Origin: Micromonospora sp. U21
Lineage (GTDB): Bacteria > Actinomycetota > Actinomycetes > Mycobacteriales > Micromonosporaceae
Direction of reading: 5' to 3'
Assembly (NCBI RefSeq): GCF_018070045.1
Contig: NZ_JAGPYK010000040.1
Coordinates: 1-50,132 of the forward strand
DNA: 50,132 nt
Shown here: positions 1 through 9,200 of the stretch, piece after piece
Layout: every line of letters begins with the position of its first letter
Numbering within the stretch: position 1 is the stretch's first letter
The notes under the pieces: model-generated
What the model was told of the DNA's origin: nothing
What the model saw: only the letters and a program-made list of their open reading frames with translations
Database searches by the model: none
Translations under genes and position numbers: made by a program

Positions 1-26
1 GTTCGGGGTGGGGTGGGCGGGGTGGG

Positions 27-443
27 TCAGCCGGCGCGGCGGATGGGGCGGCGGGCCAGGTAGCGGAGCAGGTCGCGGATGTGGTGCTTCTCCTCGGCGG
101 GAACGGTGGGGTCGGCCAGCCGGTCGAGGATGGCGCGGACGTCCGCCTCGACCGGGCCCTCGTCGTTGCGGCGGCGGGGCGCCGGGCCGGCGTCGGGCAG
201 CCCGAGCGCCCGGAACGCGGCCGCGACCGGCAGATTCAGCGCGGAACAGAAGCCGCGGACCTTGGCCAGCTCGGGGTAGTCCTGCCAGTCACCGGCCAGC
301 CAACGGAAGACGGTCGAACGGCCCACGCCCGTGTGCGAGGCAAGGTCGGTGACGGTCCACCCGCGTTCCTCGCGAGCGTCATCGATGGCGCGCCGGACGA
401 AGCGGGCGAAGGCCATCTGTGGCGAAACGTCTGCGGAACCCAT
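27..443 (-). CDS. XRE-type helix-turn-helix regulator
   Basis: This 138-residue protein has a Cro/C1-type helix-turn-helix in its first half, seen as WTVTDLASHTGVGRSTVFRW. That matches the family pattern of a recognition helix following a short turn, so it probably binds DNA as a transcriptional regulator. The C-terminal half is a charged helical tail (VEADVRAILDRL, then PAEEKHHIRDLLRYL) that may mediate dimerisation. The reading frame extends further upstream, but I chose the start at 443 because GGGAGGGGAAG precedes it at a suitable distance; the alternative ATG at 416 has no ribosome binding site. It is transcribed away from the membrane protein at 694. The target is unknown. Confidence 0.75.
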   Translation of the reverse strand: MGSADVSPQMAFARFVRRAIDDAREERGWTVTDLASHTGVGRSTVFRWLAGDWQDYPELAKVRGFCSALNLPVAAAFRALGLPDAGPAPRRRNDEGPVEADVRAILDRLADPTVPAEEKHHIRDLLRYLARRPIRRAG

Positions 444-693
444 CCCTGCGGGTCTTCCCCTCCCGGCCGAAGCACTGGGGCATGCGCCTTCTGAGGGTAG
501 TACGCCGAGGGTCGGAAACAATTGACTGACCGCACAAACTGTCCCGTGGACGGGACTTTTTCTCATCCAGAATATGGACCGGCCGGAACACGCACCAAGC
601 GATCACCGTCGTTCTTCCACTAAGCTCGGTGCCCGTTCCGGCATGGCGCGCGCTCGCCTGCCGCGTTCGACCGGACCACCGCCGAGGAGCACC

Positions 694-1152
694 ATGGCCG
701 ATCCGAGCCGCCCCCAGCCGTACCAGCCCGGTGCGGTGAGCCTCTTCTTCGTCGCCAAGGCCGGCGTCTTCGCCGCCGCGTTCTGGATCTGGTTGCTGGT
801 TCTGGTGCTCCGCGCCGACGCGGCGGCGGGCGTCCACGTGCTCGCCGCCACCGGCGCGATCACCACCACGCTGGTGGGGGTGGTGTTGGGCGTCCGGATG
901 GCGTTGCAGCACAACGCCGCCGTCCGGCACGCGGAGATGAAGAAGCTGCTGGTCGACATCTCCTGGAACGCCTTCGCCGCGGCCGGCAACGCCGAGAGCG
1001 CGAGCAACGTGGTGCCCTTTCCGGCCGGGCCGCCCGACAGCGAGTGGGCCGCCCAGCGGGCGGGCAGCGATCGGGTGTCGGCCTTCGACCGTGGGTCCGG
1101 GGAGCGCACCGGCGCGCGGGACCGCGGCAACAACGGCGACCGTCGTCGCTAG
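694..1152 (+). CDS. Small membrane protein, unknown function
   Basis: A 152-residue protein with two predicted membrane helices near residues 15-40 (LFFVAKAGVFAAAFWIWLLVLVL) and 45-70 (VHVLAATGAITTTLVGVVLGV). A cytoplasmic helical stretch follows (HNAAVRHAEMKKLLVDISWNAF), then a polar Gly/Arg-rich tail. The start at 694 is chosen because GAGGAG lies five bases upstream; the longer in-frame extension to 574 is basic and has no ribosome binding site. I do not recognise a family. It is divergent from the helix-turn-helix gene at 27-443. Confidence 0.65.
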   Translation: MADPSRPQPYQPGAVSLFFVAKAGVFAAAFWIWLLVLVLRADAAAGVHVLAATGAITTTLVGVVLGVRMALQHNAAVRHAEMKKLLVDISWNAFAAAGNAESASNVVPFPAGPPDSEWAAQRAGSDRVSAFDRGSGERTGARDRGNNGDRRR

Positions 1153-1176
1153 CCGACGCGCGACCGCCCGCCGTCG

Positions 1177-2340
1177 CTAGGCGGCGGGCGGCTCGTCCGC
1201 GGCCAGCAGGGTCGCCAGCCGGGGTGTGACCCGCCACTGGTCCACCAGCTCGCGGTACTCCGCGAGCTGTGGCCCGGTGGCCCCGGTGCCGGTACGGCGG
1301 GCCCGGATCAGCAGGTTGCGCGGGGTGTGCTGGGAGTCCACGAACTCCACCACCTCGGCCCGGTACCCGTGCACCCGCAACAATCCGGCCCGCAGCGCGT
1401 CGGTGAGCACGTCGGCGAAACGCTCCCGCAGGATGCCCTGTCGGGTCAGCAGCTCGTACGGGGCCGGGGCGGGGTGGGCGCGTAGCTGTTTCGCCAGGTC
1501 GTGGTGGCAGCAGGGCGCGGCCAGCACCCAGCGGGCCTCCCAGCGCACCGCGCGGGCCAGCGCCTCATCGGTGGCGGTGTCGCACGCGTGCAGCGCGAGC
1601 ACCAGGTCCGGGGCGGGGTCGACGACAGCGTCGGCGATCGTGCCGGCCACGAAGCTGACCCGGTCGGCCCAGCCCAGTCGCCGTGCCAGCTCGGTGTTGC
1701 GCCGCCGCTGGTCCTCCCGGACATCCACACCGATCAGCTCGACGTCGAGCCCCCGGCCGGACAGGTAGCGGTACGCGGCGAAGGTCAGGTACGCATTGCC
1801 GCAGCCCAGGTCGACCACCCGCAGCGGACCGGTCAACTCGTCGGGCAGGGTGGCCGCCAGGGCCCGCAGGAACGCGTCCACCTGGCGGCGCTTGGCCGCA
1901 GAGCCGCCGATCTCGGTGAAGATCTCATCGCCCGGGTCCAGCAGGTACTCCTTCGCCCGGTCGTTCCCGCCGGGTGTCGCAACCGGCCGGGCCGTCGCGG
2001 CCGCCCGGTGCACCTGCGCCTCGCCGGACTTCGTCACCCGTAGCTGGAGGGTCGCGTCTGCCGTCTCCACGTGCCAGTTGCCGAACGGCTCGGCCAGCAG
2101 TTCGTCGACCGCCGCGGCGGTCTCCGGGCCGGGGGTGACGTTCCGGGTGTACGGGCGGGCGCCGTCGGAGGTGGCGATCTGGAGACGGGGCCCGGCCTTG
2201 AGGGTCACCGGCCGCAGCTCGGCCCGGACCACCGTCGGACGGCGGCCGCGACGACGCCCGGCGGCGACCGCCCGGGTCAGCGCGGGATCGAGCAGTAGTG
2301 CCCTGACCTGAGCCAGGGCGGCGTCCAGTGATTCCGGCAT
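1177..2340 (-). CDS. Class I SAM-dependent methyltransferase
   Basis: A 387-residue protein with the Rossmann-fold SAM-binding motif I VVDLGCGNAYLTFAAYRYL near residues 170-190, followed by an acidic strand end (ELIGVDVREDQRRRN) that should bind the SAM ribose. A CCHHDL motif near residue 280 resembles the Methyltransf_32 group of putative RNA or protein methyltransferases. About 150 residues before the catalytic domain form a separate N-terminal region. The substrate cannot be read from the sequence. It lies downstream of the helicase gene on the same strand with an 86-base gap, so the two may share a transcript. Confidence 0.8.
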   Translation of the reverse strand: MPESLDAALAQVRALLLDPALTRAVAAGRRRGRRPTVVRAELRPVTLKAGPRLQIATSDGARPYTRNVTPGPETAAAVDELLAEPFGNWHVETADATLQLRVTKSGEAQVHRAAATARPVATPGGNDRAKEYLLDPGDEIFTEIGGSAAKRRQVDAFLRALAATLPDELTGPLRVVDLGCGNAYLTFAAYRYLSGRGLDVELIGVDVREDQRRRNTELARRLGWADRVSFVAGTIADAVVDPAPDLVLALHACDTATDEALARAVRWEARWVLAAPCCHHDLAKQLRAHPAPAPYELLTRQGILRERFADVLTDALRAGLLRVHGYRAEVVEFVDSQHTPRNLLIRARRTGTGATGPQLAEYRELVDQWRVTPRLATLLAADEPPAA

Positions 2341-2426
2341 CGTTCCATCTTCTGCGGGTGGGGTGGGAAGGGAACATCCCCCGTACCGCGCGGGGCGGTG
2401 CGGGGGATGTCGGGTGTGGCTGTGCG

Positions 2427-4124
2427 TCAGTCCGCGGTCGCCTCGGCCGGCGTACCCGCGCCGGAACCGCCACCACGGCGGCGCCGGCGGCGACGCGGCT
2501 TCGACGGCTCACCGTCAGTCGCGGCCACCGGCTCGGCCGGGGTCGCGTCGGCGGAGATCACCGCGGTCGGCGTCGGCTCGCCCACGACCGCCTCGCCGGC
2601 CCGGCGGCGACGCCGGCGGCGGGGGGTGCGGGTGCCCTCTTCGTCGATTGCCGCGTTCTCCGCGGGCGCCTCGGCGGCCGGCGTCCCGGCGTCGGTGCGG
2701 TCCCGGCGGCCGTCGCCGCGACCGCGGCGCTCGCCCCGGCCGTCGCCGCGGCTCTCGCCCCGTCGCGGGCCCCGGCCACCGCTGTCGCCGCGCCGCGAGC
2801 GCGTCGTCCCGCCCAGGTCTTCCTCGATCTCGGCGGACAGACCGGCCCGGGTCCGCTCGGCGGTGGGCAGCGTGCCGGTCACCTCGGTGGAGATGTGCAG
2901 GTCGGTGTAGAGGTGCGGGGACGTGTGGTACGTCTCCGGCGGCTCCGGCATCTCCAGACCGAGGGTCTTGTCGATGATCCGCCAGCGGGGCATGTCGTCC
3001 CAGTCGACGAAGGTCACCGCGACACCGGTCGCCCCGGCCCGGCCGGTCCGGCCGATCCGGTGGGTGTAGGTGTCCTGGTCTTCCGGGCAGTCGTAGTTGA
3101 TGACGTGGGTGACGCCGGTGACGTCGAGCCCGCGGGCCGCCACGTCGGTGGCGACCAGGATGTCGATCTTGCCGGCCCGGAACGCTCGCAGCGCGCGCTC
3201 GCGGGCACCCTGGCCGAGGTCACCGTGCACCGCGGCGACCGCGAACCCGCGGAAGTCGAGGTCCTCGGCGACCCGGTCGGCGGCCCGCTTGGTGCGCGTG
3301 AAGATCATGGTCAGCCCGCGACCCTCCGCCTGGAGGATGCGCGCCACCACCTCCACCTTGTTCATCGAGTGGGTGCGGTAGACAAGCTGCTGGGTCTGCG
3401 GCGACGGCCCGGTCTCGGCGGTGTGCCCGGCGTGGATCGTCATCGGCTGGCGCAGGAAGCGCCGGGACAGGGTGACGATCGGGTCCGGCATGGTGGCCGA
3501 GAAGAGCATGGTCTGCCGGTCCTCCGGCAGCATCGCGAGGATCTTCTCGACATCGTCGAGGAAGCCCAGGTCGAGCATGCGGTCGGCCTCGTCGAGCACC
3601 AGCGCGTGCACCCGGTCCAGGCGCAGGTGCTTCTGCTTCTGCAGGTCCATCAGTCGGCCGGGCGTGCCGACCAGGATCTCGACGCCCTTGCGCAGCGCCT
3701 CGATCTGCGGCTCGTACGCCACGCCGCCGTAGATCGGCAGCACCCGGACGCCCCGCGTCCGGCCGGCGGCGGCCAGGTCCTTGGCGACCTGGATGCCCAG
3801 CTCGCGGGTGGGGACGACGACCAGCGCCTGCGGGACGCCGTCGCTGCCCTCGCCCGGTGCGAAGACCCGCTCCAGCAGCGGTACGCCGAAACCGAGGGTC
3901 TTGCCGGTGCCGGTGGGCGCCTGACCGATCAGGTCGACGCCGCGCAGCGCGATCGGGATCGCGTACTCCTGGATCGCGAAGGCGCGGGTGATGCCGGCCG
4001 CGGCCAGCGCCTCGACGGTCTCGTCGCGGGCGCCGAGTGCGGCGAAGGTGGGGGCCTCCGGTCGAACCGGAGCGGTGGGGGCCAGTTCCTGGCCGTCCAT
4101 CAGATCTTGAGTCAATTCGCTCAT
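2427..4124 (-). CDS. DEAD-box ATP-dependent RNA helicase (RhlE-like)
   Basis: A 565-residue RNA helicase with both RecA-like domains complete. Visible motifs are the Q-motif glutamine in FAIQEYAIP (about residue 52), Walker A APTGTGKT (69-76), PTRELG (105-110), TPGRL (154-158), DEAD (178-181), SAT (209-211) and HRIGRTGRAG near 355. The C-terminal ~150 residues are low-complexity and rich in Arg, Gly and Glu, with runs such as RGDSGGRGPRRGESRGDGRG, typical of RNA-binding tails. Such proteins unwind short RNA duplexes in ribosome assembly and mRNA decay. The order helicase, MiaE-like, DUF3107, TetR, DUF3152, MoeZ matches the mycobacterial rhlE-moeB1 region. Confidence 0.93.
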   Translation of the reverse strand: MSELTQDLMDGQELAPTAPVRPEAPTFAALGARDETVEALAAAGITRAFAIQEYAIPIALRGVDLIGQAPTGTGKTLGFGVPLLERVFAPGEGSDGVPQALVVVPTRELGIQVAKDLAAAGRTRGVRVLPIYGGVAYEPQIEALRKGVEILVGTPGRLMDLQKQKHLRLDRVHALVLDEADRMLDLGFLDDVEKILAMLPEDRQTMLFSATMPDPIVTLSRRFLRQPMTIHAGHTAETGPSPQTQQLVYRTHSMNKVEVVARILQAEGRGLTMIFTRTKRAADRVAEDLDFRGFAVAAVHGDLGQGARERALRAFRAGKIDILVATDVAARGLDVTGVTHVINYDCPEDQDTYTHRIGRTGRAGATGVAVTFVDWDDMPRWRIIDKTLGLEMPEPPETYHTSPHLYTDLHISTEVTGTLPTAERTRAGLSAEIEEDLGGTTRSRRGDSGGRGPRRGESRGDGRGERRGRGDGRRDRTDAGTPAAEAPAENAAIDEEGTRTPRRRRRRRAGEAVVGEPTPTAVISADATPAEPVAATDGEPSKPRRRRRRRGGGSGAGTPAEATAD

Positions 4125-4439
4125 GTGGATGTGGGGGTGCCCTCTCGTGGGTGCGCCCCGTCATGTCCTCAGGGCGCGTTCGGTATGACGCGGGCCACAC
4201 GGTCGGGGGCAGACTGCCGAGCCGGACCGGGCCGCACGCGCGCCGCAGGCTGAGCTTCGATCAGATCGGCGCCCACGGCAACTGCTCTATGCTACCTGAA
4301 CAGGCATACCCCCGTCCCGATTCCCGACTGGGGAGGGCCCACGCGGGGGCAGCAAGTGTGATCTGCGCCACACCCATGTGAGACGCGTCGTGCCACGTGC
4401 GGGGCACCCGTGGCGGGCGCCGGACGGTAGCCTGCGCTC
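4125..4439. promoter_or_regulatory. Divergent intergenic region, helicase / MiaE-like gene
   Basis: A 315-base gene-free stretch between two divergent genes. It is less GC-rich around 4260-4320, with the imperfect dyad TATGC...GCATA near 4288-4310, which may hold the helicase promoter and would give the helicase mRNA a leader of over 150 bases. The right end carries the MiaE-like gene promoter described separately. No small gene is evident. Confidence 0.4.
4428..4433 (+). promoter_or_regulatory. -10 element TAGCCT, leaderless start
   Basis: TAGCCT ends six bases before the GTG at 4440, so transcription would begin at or next to the start codon. No Shine-Dalgarno sequence is present. Confidence 0.5.
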
Positions 4440-5090
4440 GTGTCCGCGCCGACCACCCCCGGTCCCGCCGTCGCCGACCTGCTGGGCCTGGTCGCCTTCG
4501 GGGAGCTGCTCGCCTTCGAGCGAATGGCCGGCGACGCCCGGCTCGCGCCCGACCTGCACCGCCGCGCCGCGCTGAGCGAGATGGCCGCAGCCGAGATCGC
4601 CAACTACCGCCGGCTCGCCGACCGGCTCACCGCGCTGGGCGTGCCGCCGGAGGACGCGATGGCGCCCTACCTGGAGCCTTTGCAGGCGTACCACGACTCG
4701 ACCGAGCCACGGGACTGGGCGGAGGTGGTGACCAAGGCGTACGTCGGTGACGCCATCACCGACGACTTCCTCCGGGAGATCGCCGACGCGTTGGATGAGC
4801 CCGACCGGGCGCTGGTGCTGGACGTGCTGCACGACTCCCGGTATGCGGAGTTCGCCGCCGGGGAGATCCGGGTTGCCGTCGCCGCCGACCCCCGGGTGGC
4901 CGGCCGGCTCTCCATGTGGGCCCGGCGGCTGGTCGGCGAGGCGCTCTCCCAGGCCGGCCGCGTCGCCGCCGAGCGGGCCGCGCTCACCGCGCTGATCGCG
5001 CAGGGCGACCGGGTCGATGTGCCGGGGCTGTTCCGGCGGCTCACCGCCGCGCACACCGCGCGGATGGCCGCCGTCGGGCTGAACAACTGA
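4440..5090 (+). CDS. Ferritin-fold MiaE-like protein
   Basis: A 216-residue, all-helical protein of the MiaE_2 ferritin-like group. Glu residues in FGELLAFERM and the EMAAAEIANYRRL helix fit the di-iron ligand pattern of ferritin-fold oxygenases. MiaE hydroxylates the isopentenyl side chain of a modified tRNA adenosine, but the substrate of this actinobacterial branch is not settled, so a tRNA role is an inference. The start is GTG at 4440 with no ribosome binding site but a -10 hexamer just upstream. It converges with DUF3107 across a hairpin terminator. Confidence 0.78.
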   Translation: MSAPTTPGPAVADLLGLVAFGELLAFERMAGDARLAPDLHRRAALSEMAAAEIANYRRLADRLTALGVPPEDAMAPYLEPLQAYHDSTEPRDWAEVVTKAYVGDAITDDFLREIADALDEPDRALVLDVLHDSRYAEFAAGEIRVAVAADPRVAGRLSMWARRLVGEALSQAGRVAAERAALTALIAQGDRVDVPGLFRRLTAAHTARMAAVGLNN

Positions 5091-5111
5091 CCGCCGGGTG
5101 CGGTGCCGGCC

Positions 5112-5143
5112 CGCGGCAGGTGGGCCGACGCCGACCTGCCGCG
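5112..5143. terminator. Bidirectional terminator hairpin
   Basis: A perfect 10-bp stem (CGCGGCAGGT paired with ACCTGCCGCG) with a 12-base loop sits between two convergent genes. No U-tract follows, as is common in actinobacteria. Confidence 0.6.
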
Positions 5144-5156
5144 ATGGCCGGACCGG

Positions 5157-5384
5157 TCAGCGGACGGTGAAACCGACCGCCCGGGGCGACGCCTCGGCGA
5201 TCTCGACGTAGGCGACCTTCTCGACCGGAACGATGACCCGCCGGCCCTTCTCGTCGGTCAGGGAGAGCGTGCCGCCGTTGCCGGCGAAGGCGTCGGTCAC
5301 GATCTGCTCGATCTCGGCCGGCGACTGCGCGCTGTCCAGAACCAGCTCGCGCGGCGCGTACTGCACGCCGATCTTGACCTCCAC
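5157..5384 (-). CDS. DUF3107 small protein
   Basis: A 75-residue protein matching the actinobacteria-specific DUF3107 family (the mycobacterial homologue is TB9.4). It has a short beta-rich layout (VKIGVQYAPRELVLD, then RRVIVPVEKVAYVEI) around one helix (PAEIEQIVTDAFAG). The function is unknown. The start is GTG at 5384, with GAGGAGG a few bases upstream. It follows the TetR gene on the same strand with a 64-base gap, an arrangement conserved in actinobacteria, so co-transcription is likely. Confidence 0.88.
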   Translation of the reverse strand: MEVKIGVQYAPRELVLDSAQSPAEIEQIVTDAFAGNGGTLSLTDEKGRRVIVPVEKVAYVEIAEASPRAVGFTVR

Positions 5385-5448
5385 TGTGCCTCCTCAACTG
5401 GGGCGAAAGAACCGCCCTGCGAAGGCTATCCGATCACGGGGGCGGCGG

Positions 5449-6087
5449 TCAGGCTGACTCACCTTGCAGCGGGAAGCTCGCGATGCCCCGCCAGGACAAC
5501 GCCGCCACCAACGCCTCGGCCTCGGCCTTCGGCACCTGTCGACCGCCGGCCAGCCAGAACTGCGCGGCCGTCTCCGCAGCACCGACCAGCCCGGAGGCCA
5601 GCAGCTCGGCGTGTGCGCGGCTCACCCCGGTGTCCGAGATGATGGTGTCGGTTATCGCCGCGATGCAGCCCTGCTCGACCCGCTCGACCCGCTGCCGCAC
5701 CGCCGGGTCGTTGCGCAGGTCGGACTCGAAGACGAGACGGAACGCCTCGCTTTCGTGGTCGACGAAGTCGAAGTACGCCCGCACCGACGCGCTGACCCGC
5801 TCCTTGTTGTCGCTGGTGCCGCGCATCGCGTCGTGCACCTTGGCGACGATGGCGTCGCAGTGCGTGTCCAGCAGTGCCAGGTAGAGGTCCATCTTTCCGG
5901 GAAAGTGTTGGTAGAGCACCGGCTTGGAGACGCCGGCCCGCTCGGCGATGTCGTCCATGGCCGCGGCGTGGTAGCCCTGCGCGACGAACACCTCCTGCGC
6001 CGCCGCGAGCAGCTGCTTACGGCGCGCCGAGCGGGGCAGGCGGGTGGGCCGGCCGGCGGTCTGTGCACCGTTCCCCACAGCGGTCAT
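5449..6087 (-). CDS. TetR family transcriptional regulator
   Basis: A 212-residue repressor with a classic TetR N-terminal DNA-binding domain: LLAAAQEVFVAQGYHAAAMD, then DIAERAGVSKPVLYQHFPGK as the helix-turn-helix. The remaining ~140 residues form the helical ligand/dimer domain (RVSASVRAYFDFVDHESEAF onward). The start at 6087 has GGAGG five bases upstream; the longer frame to 6462 lacks support. It lies 5' of DUF3107 and is divergent from the 1149-residue protein gene, with 149 bases between that could hold its operator. The effector is unknown. Confidence 0.92.
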   Translation of the reverse strand: MTAVGNGAQTAGRPTRLPRSARRKQLLAAAQEVFVAQGYHAAAMDDIAERAGVSKPVLYQHFPGKMDLYLALLDTHCDAIVAKVHDAMRGTSDNKERVSASVRAYFDFVDHESEAFRLVFESDLRNDPAVRQRVERVEQGCIAAITDTIISDTGVSRAHAELLASGLVGAAETAAQFWLAGGRQVPKAEAEALVAALSWRGIASFPLQGESA

Positions 6088-6236
6088 GGGATCCTCCGAG
6101 TTCTCTGTACGAGCCGGCATTTTCCCCCCAGACCGGGCGAGGCCCGTGACCCCCGTCGTGGAAATGGCCCGCCGCTGTAACTTATCGCCACTGTCACCAC
6201 ACGGTAGCCTCAGCGAGGGCGACCAAGGAGCGCGCG

Positions 6237-9200
6237 GTGAGTGAAACAGGGCAACCCGGAGCCGCCACCCCGGGAGAGCACGGTGACGGAGCGGGTCAGC
6301 ACGACGACCCGGGCCGTTCCGGCGGCGGGTGGGCGCCCCCGGCGGGCGGGTGGTCCCGGGCCGCCGAGCACGAGGATGCCCGGGAACCGGCGGCGCGCTG
6401 GCAGCCCGACCCCGCGTCCGGTTGGCGTACGTCCTCCACCCGGCACGGCGACCTGCCGGCACCCCTGGCCGGGTTGCCCGGTGCCTCCGGGCCGCCAGCC
6501 CGGGTCAACGGCCACGCCAACGGCGTCCGCCACGCGGGCGCCGAGGCCAACGGCGTCCACCACCCCGGTGCCGAGCCACCGGCTGGCCGCCCGGCGCCGG
6601 TGAGCGCGCCGCCCGGGTCGACCGCCGAGGACCGGCGCGACCCGGCCGGCGACCGGCTGGTGGTGCCCGCCCAACGCCCGGTGCCGCCGCAGGAGCAGGG
6701 TCCGGGCGAGCCTGACAGCGGCCCGGCCCGACACTCCACCGTCGACCCCGCCGCGGGCCGCAGCGCCCGCTGGGCCGACCCGGGTCTGCCCACCTCCGCG
6801 CCGCCCGGCGTCCAGGTGCCACCCGTCGGCACCGCCGCCTCGGGCTTCGAGGTCCCGCCCGGTTTCCGCGCACCCACCGCCGAGCGGCCGGCCGCCGACG
6901 AACCGCCAGTCGCGCCGCGCGGCTGGCGCGACCCGCTCGCGCCGGACGCGTCGACTGAGCCGGGACGCACCCCCGACCGGGCCGCCGGGCACGCCGACGA
7001 CTCCGAGTCGGGTCGCGCCGCCGACGGCTCCGGGGCCGGAGACGCGACCCGGGCCGGGGAGTCGCCGGCCATCGAGCCGGACTGGTCCGGGCCGAGCTGG
7101 AACCGCCCGAGCTGGGGCAGCGGCTGGGCGCCGCCCTGGTCACGGCAGGATGGCGAACCGGCCCCCCGCACGGCCCCGGACGAGCCCGCGCCGGGCTGGG
7201 TCGCCGAGCCCAACGTGCCGTACGAGCCGGCACGCGTCGAGCCGACCCGCCCGTACGAGCCGGTACGCGCCGATCCACCCCGCGGTTACGAGGTCGCCCC
7301 CACCGCACCTGAGCCCGCCGCCGCGCCCGAGCCGGCAGCGGAGCGTGGCCCCGCCGCACCGGCCGCCGAGCGTGGCACGGCCGTGCCGGCCGAGGGCCCC
7401 TCGTGGGCCGGTGGACGACCGGCGGTGAGCCCCACCAGCACGCCGCCAGGGTCGTCCCGGGCCGAGCCGGCGGAGCGCCCTTCCTGGGCCGGCGGCCCCG
7501 CCCCGACCAGCGGCCCACCGGCCGACCGGCCGTCCTGGGCCAGTTCCGCGCCGACCAGTGCACCCCGGGTCGAGCCGACCAGTGCCCCGCGGGCCGACCG
7601 ACCCTCCTGGGCCGGCGGATCGGACCCGGCGCCCACCAGCGCCCCGCCATCGCGTCCGTCCTGGGCCGGTCCGGCCCCGACCGGCGCTCCGCCGGCCGTC
7701 CGGCCCTCCTGGGCCGGTGGATCCGATCCGGTGCCGACCAGCGCCCCGCCATCGCGTCCGTCCTGGGCGGGTGGATCGGATCCGGCACCGGCCAGCGCCC
7801 CGCCGGCGCGGCCCTCCTGGGCCGGTGGGCCGGACCCGGCTCCGGCCAGTGCTCCGCCGGCGCGTCCGTCGTGGGCCGGCGAACCAGCGCCCACCAGCGC
7901 GCCCCCGGCCGACCGGCCGTCCTGGGCCGGTCCGGTGCCGACCGACGCGCCGCCGGCCGAGGCCTCCCCGACGCCGGCCGGACCACCTCCGGCGCCGGCC
8001 GACGCACCGCCGGCACCGGCCGGGCCGGCGCTCGCTGCGGAGCGACCCCACTGGGCCGGCGGGTCGCCGGCAACTCCGGCGAGCGCGCCGCGAACCGAGC
8101 GGGCCGACTGGTCCGAGGGACGCCTCCCGGCGGCCCCGGCCGAGCGCCCGTCCTGGCCGGCCGGCCGGTCGGCGAGCACGCCCCGTGCGAGCGACGCGGG
8201 GGAGTCGTCCGGCCCGCTGCGGCCGGAAACCCGATCGACCGCGCCGTTCCGGCTCCGACCGGAGACCCCCGAGCCGCCCCACGCAGCTCCGGCGGCGACC
8301 GGCCCGTCACCCGCGAACGCGCCGACCTCGACCGGTGCCGTCCCGGCCCCCGCCACGAGCGGGTCCGGGCGCGGCGACCGGCCCTCACCCGCGCCCGCCC
8401 CGACGAGCGCTCCTCCCTACGCGGCTCGCCGATCCGCTCCCGATCCTGCGTCGCCGGCCGACCCGGCCGACGGCGCCCGGCTGCCGGACCAGGCGTCGGC
8501 GGTGCTGCCGCAGCGCGTCCCTGCGGAACCGGACGTGCCCGTCGTGCCGGAGCCGCCAGCCGTGGAGCCACCCGCCGAAACCCCGGAACTCGCCCGGATC
8601 GCCACCCACCTACGCCGTGACGACGAACCCGCGCCCCTACGGGAGCGCCCCGAGGGGTTCGACGTCAACGCCATCCTGGACGCCGTTCGGGAGGTCGCCG
8701 GCGTGCGGGACGCGGCCCTGCGGCGTACCCCGGCGGGAGCGCACAGCCTCCGCCTCGACCTGGCCGACGGTGCCGACCCGGCCGAGGTGAGCCGACAGGT
8801 GGCCCGGCTGCTGCAGGAGCGGATGGGGCTGGCCGCCGCCCCGCAGAACCTGCCCGGCCCGCCCACGTCGCCGGCCCCGCCGGCCCGCCGCCGGGCGGCC
8901 GAGTCCCGGTCCGTCGAGTCCCGGTCCGCCGAGCGGCGTGCTCCGGAGCCCCGGTCCGCCGAGCCGCGGGACGTCGGTGCGGAACCGCGTACCGGCGAGG
9001 TGCGGGCCACCGGGTCGCCAGCGGCCGGTCGACCGCCGGGCGGCCCGGGCGAGGCCACGCCAGCAGGCTCTGAGCAGCAGGTGGAAGCGGACGGCTCGCG
9101 CCGCCGCCGGGCGAGCGCCCCGCACCGGGGTCGCGCCACGGTGGAGGAGCCGGGTTCGGTCTCGGCCGCGCCCGCCGGTGCGGCCACCGGCAGTCCGGCG

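Noticed and set aside
2328..4253. 641-residue open frame on the plus strand
   Set aside because: It is antisense to the helicase, whose motifs are complete, and its composition is the Val/Gly/Asp/Arg pattern of a GC-rich shadow frame.
6505..8571. Long minus-strand open frames over the 1149-residue protein gene
   Set aside because: They mirror the plus-strand repeat, lack ribosome binding sites and show no conserved segments. The plus-strand gene has AAGGAG and folded ends.
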